NCBI GenBank assembly: GCA_049322755.1
Contig: JBMOQX010000046.1
Span: forward strand, 1-64,000
Source of the DNA: DATIUV01 sp049322755
GTDB taxonomy: Bacteria > Pseudomonadota > Gammaproteobacteria > Burkholderiales > UBA6910
Direction of reading: 5' to 3'
DNA length: 64,000 nt
Below the pieces are notes generated by a model that was given only the letters and a program-made list of their open reading frames with translations, had not been told where the DNA came from and searched no databases. The position numbers and the translations under genes are program-made. Positions 61,335 to 64,000 of the stretch are shown here, piece by piece (the stretch's first letter is position 1; each line of letters opens with the position of its first letter).

Positions 61335-62351
61335 ATGCTGAACGACCGCGCGCTGATTCTGCTCAAGACGCTGATCGAGCGCTACATCATCGAGGGCGAG
61401 CCGGTGGGCTCGCGGGCGCTGTCCAGGTACTCCGGCCTGGATCTGTCGCCGGCGACGATCCGCAACGTGATGTCGGACCTGGAGGACCTGGGCTTCGTCG
61501 CCAGCCCCCACACCTCCGCCGGCCGCGTGCCCACGCCACGCGGCTACCGCCTGTTCGTCGACAGTCTGCTGGTGCTGAAGCCGCTCGAGGAACAGCAGAT
61601 CGCCGAACTCTCGGAGCAGCTGCACCCGGACAATCCGCAGCGGGTGGTGAGCGCCGCTTCCCAGGTGCTCTCCCATCTCACGCATTTCGCCGGCGTGGTG
61701 ATGCTGCCGCGCCACGAGGGACGGGCGTTCCGCCACATCGAGTTCCTCAGGCTCTCCGAACGCCGGGTGCTGCTGATCATCGTCACGCCGGAAGGCGACG
61801 TCCAGAACCGGGTGCTGGTGCCCGAGCGCACCTACTCCCACTCCGAACTGACCGAGGCCGCCAACTACCTGAACCAGAACTGCGCCGGGCTCTCGTTCGA
61901 GGAAATCAAGGCGCGCCTGACCGAGGAGCTCAAGGATCTGCGCCAGGACATGACCAACCTGATGGCGTCGGCCATCGAAGCCGGCAGCCAGGCGGCGTCG
62001 TTCCACGACGCGGTGGTGGTGTCGGGCGAGCGCCACCTGCTGAACGTGCGCGACCTGTCCGCTGACATGGAGCGGCTGCGCCAGCTGTTCGAGCTGTTCG
62101 AGCGCAAGACCGATCTGATGCGCCTGCTGGAGGCGAGCCGGCAGGCCCAGGGGGTGCAGCTGTTCATCGGCGAGGAGTCGGGCGTGGTGCCGCTGGACGA
62201 ATGCAGCGTGGTCACCGCGCCCTACAAGGTGAACGGGCGCGTGGTCGGCACGCTGGGCGTCGTCGGGCCCACCCGCATGGCCTATGATCGCGTCATCCCC
62301 ATCGTCGAGATCACCGCCAGGCTGCTCTCGAGCGCGCTGTCCAACGACTGA
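61335..62351 (+). CDS. hrcA: Heat-inducible transcription repressor HrcA
   Basis: 338 residues. N-terminal winged HTH (LKTLIERYIIEGEPVGSRAL; SPATIRNVMSDLEDLGF), central GAF-like domain (VVMLPRHEGR, VLLIIVTPEGDVQ) and C-terminal VVGTLGVVGPTRMAYDRVIP. Represses chaperone operons via CIRCE, with GroEL as its sensor. Targets outside the window. Confidence 0.95.
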   Translation: MLNDRALILLKTLIERYIIEGEPVGSRALSRYSGLDLSPATIRNVMSDLEDLGFVASPHTSAGRVPTPRGYRLFVDSLLVLKPLEEQQIAELSEQLHPDNPQRVVSAASQVLSHLTHFAGVVMLPRHEGRAFRHIEFLRLSERRVLLIIVTPEGDVQNRVLVPERTYSHSELTEAANYLNQNCAGLSFEEIKARLTEELKDLRQDMTNLMASAIEAGSQAASFHDAVVVSGERHLLNVRDLSADMERLRQLFELFERKTDLMRLLEASRQAQGVQLFIGEESGVVPLDECSVVTAPYKVNGRVVGTLGVVGPTRMAYDRVIPIVEITARLLSSALSND

Positions 62352-62357
62352 GTAACC

Positions 62358-62379
62358 GCCGGCGGCGCACGCCGCCGGC
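62358..62379. repeat. Inverted repeat between hrcA and hemH
   Basis: A 9-bp perfect stem with a 4-nt loop, six bases after the hrcA stop. No T-run; may be an intercistronic processing hairpin. Confidence 0.45.
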
Positions 62380-62409
62380 CGCCGCACGCTCGCCACAACA
62401 ACGAGAACC

Positions 62410-63501
62410 ATGGCCTACGCTCCCGAACCGGAATACCGCCACGGCACGCCCCCGCGGGTCGGCGTGCTGCTGGTCAATCTCGGCACGCCCGACGAGCCCA
62501 CGGCGCCGGCGCTGCGGCGTTACCTCAAGGAGTTCCTGTCGGATCCGCGCGTGGTGGAGATACCGCGCCGGCTCTGGTGGCTGATCCTGAACGGCATCAT
62601 CCTCAACGTGCGGCCGAAGAAATCGGCGGCGAAATACGCCAGCATCTGGACCCCCGAGGGCTCGCCGCTGCGGGTGCACACGCAACGGCAGGCGGACCTG
62701 GTGCTGGGCCTGCTGGGCAGCCGCGTGAAGCCGGCGCCGCTGGTGGAATACGCGATGCGCTACGGCACGCCGACGGTGGCCGGGCAGCTCGCCCGGCTGC
62801 GCGCCGGCGGCTGCGACCGCGTGCTGGTGCTGCCGCTCTATCCCCAGTACTCCGCCAGCACCACCGCCAGCGTCTTCGACGCGGTGTTCGGCGCGATCGA
62901 GAGCGTGCGCAACGTCCCCGAGCTGCGGCTGGTCAAGCATTACCACGACGACCCGGGCTACATCGGCGCGCTGGCGGAGATCATCCGCGGCCACTGGTCG
63001 GTCCACGGCCGCGGCCAGATGCTGCTGATGAGCTTCCACGGCGTGCCGCGGTTCTCGCTCGAAAAGGGCGATCCATACCACTGCGAGTGCCAGAAGACCG
63101 GGCGCCTGCTGGCGGAGGCGCTGGCCCTGGCCCCGGAGCAGTACCGGGTGTGCTTCCAGTCCCGCTTCGGCGGCGCCGAGTGGCTCAAGCCCTACACCGC
63201 CGACACGCTGGCCGAATTGCCGGGACAGGGCGTCGAGCGCGTCGACGTGGTGTGCCCGGGTTTCGTCGCCGACTGTCTCGAGACGCTGGAGGAGATCGCC
63301 ATCGAGGGCCGGCAAGTCTTCCTCAACGCCGGCGGCAAGGCGTTCCAGTACGTGCCAGCGCTCAACGAAACGCCCGCCTGGATCAACGCGCTCACCGAGA
63401 TCGCGCTCCGGCACCTCGACGGCTGGATCCAGGCGGCTCCCGACGCCGCCGCGCTGGAGCGCTCGCGCGAGCGGGCGCTCGCCCTCGGCGCCCTCCGGTA
63501 G
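62410..63501 (+). CDS. hemH: Ferrochelatase
   Basis: 363 residues. SFHGVP with catalytic His210, substrate segment VLVLPLYPQYSASTTAS, and FLSDPRVVEIP near the N terminus. Inserts iron into protoporphyrin IX, the last step of heme synthesis. Downstream of hrcA on the same strand. Confidence 0.95.
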   Translation: MAYAPEPEYRHGTPPRVGVLLVNLGTPDEPTAPALRRYLKEFLSDPRVVEIPRRLWWLILNGIILNVRPKKSAAKYASIWTPEGSPLRVHTQRQADLVLGLLGSRVKPAPLVEYAMRYGTPTVAGQLARLRAGGCDRVLVLPLYPQYSASTTASVFDAVFGAIESVRNVPELRLVKHYHDDPGYIGALAEIIRGHWSVHGRGQMLLMSFHGVPRFSLEKGDPYHCECQKTGRLLAEALALAPEQYRVCFQSRFGGAEWLKPYTADTLAELPGQGVERVDVVCPGFVADCLETLEEIAIEGRQVFLNAGGKAFQYVPALNETPAWINALTEIALRHLDGWIQAAPDAAALERSRERALALGALR

Positions 63502-63578
63502 GCCGCCCCTTGGGGTCCTCGCCGGCGCCGCGCGGCACCGGAGAAACCCCCGTCAATAACCCAGTTGGCCCTCCATCC

Positions 63579-64000
63579 ATGGACCTGCTCATCATCGTCA
63601 CCCTGATCGTCGCGAACGGCATGCTCGCGATGTCGGAGCTCGCGGTCGTTTCCTCCAACCGGGCGCGCCTGCGCCGGTCGGCGAACGCCGGCGACGCCGG
63701 CGCGCTGGCCGCACTCGACCTCGCCGAACGCCCGTCGGTTTTCCTGTCCACCGTCCAGATCGGCATCACGGCGGTGGGCATTTTCAGCGGTGCCTTCGGC
63801 GAGGCCACGCTGGCCAGGTCGCTGTCCGCCTGGGTCGCCGGCTGGCCGGCGTTCGCGCCCTACAGCGACGCCATCGCCCTGGCGATCGTGGTCACCGGCA
63901 TCACCTACCTGTCGCTGATCGTGGGCGAGCTGGTGCCCAAGCAGATCGCGTTGCACGACCCCGAGCGCGTCGCGCGTCTCGTCGCCAGACCGATGCGGTG
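63579..64000 (+). CDS. CNNM/HlyC-CorC family membrane protein, 3' end outside window
   Basis: About 140 residues seen before the window ends, without a stop. The DUF21/CNNM transmembrane domain is clear: first membrane segment LLIIVTLIVANGMLAMSELA, then STVQIGITAVGIFSGAFGEATL and ITYLSLIVGELVPKQIALHDPERVA, which contains the conserved ELVPK. CBS and C-terminal domains would lie beyond the edge. Often annotated hemolysin; probably a metal transporter. No strong ribosome-binding site precedes ATG 63579. Confidence 0.85.
   Translation, partial: MDLLIIVTLIVANGMLAMSELAVVSSNRARLRRSANAGDAGALAALDLAERPSVFLSTVQIGITAVGIFSGAFGEATLARSLSAWVAGWPAFAPYSDAIALAIVVTGITYLSLIVGELVPKQIALHDPERVARLVARPMR

Overview
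The window reads as a chromosomal segment of a high-GC betaproteobacterium. The evidence is gene order and protein type: the run fur | bamE-dapB-carA-carB-greA, rlmE-ftsH-folP-glmM, pst/phoU, tpiA-secG-tRNA-Leu-nuoA-N and recN-nadK | hrcA-hemH is typical of that class. The proton-type complex I, DUF3025, DUF2189 and a DUF3333-type PstA point the same way. I cannot place it more finely. I saw no IS element, prophage, CRISPR array or rRNA.

Layout. 1-11160 holds small units: a cut-off nucleotide cyclase/AsmA fusion, a PEBP protein, dtd, two tandem Sel1-repeat secreted proteins, a DUF72/metalloprotease-like/DUF3025 operon, an FAD oxidoreductase, and a patatin/hydrolase pair. 11189-15340 holds ppa, a decayed C-terminal end of an HdrB-like gene, a small heat shock protein, a crotonase without the usual catalytic glutamates, an aspartate racemase-like protein and a DUF2189 membrane protein. 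15353-17349 is htpG with a sigma-32-like promoter. 17611-20640 is the most interesting locus: an RpfF-type DSF synthase followed by a protein joining a MerR/BldC-like HTH, PAS, GGDEF and EAL domains. 20637-37140 is one long minus-strand block, tpiA-secG-tRNA-Leu-nuoABCDEFGHIJKLMN-Nudix.

37361-43117 is the phosphate uptake system. pstSCAB has a recognisable Pho box and phoU lies upstream of pstS instead of at the operon end. 43385-50328 is the ftsH-folP-glmM cluster, interrupted between folP and glmM by an arsenic-type cassette: arsR, an ArsO-like flavoprotein with a cysteine-pair tail, and an MFS exporter broken by deletion and frameshift. 50407-58107 continues with rlmE, yhbY, a DUF4149 gene lacking a normal start codon, greA, carB, carA (with a terminator-like leader), dapB and bamE. 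58154-64000 has fur, recN, nadK, hrcA, hemH and the start of a CNNM/HlyC-type membrane protein cut by the window end.

Assignments come from reading the translated sequence and family motifs; no database search was possible. Promoter and terminator calls are by eye.
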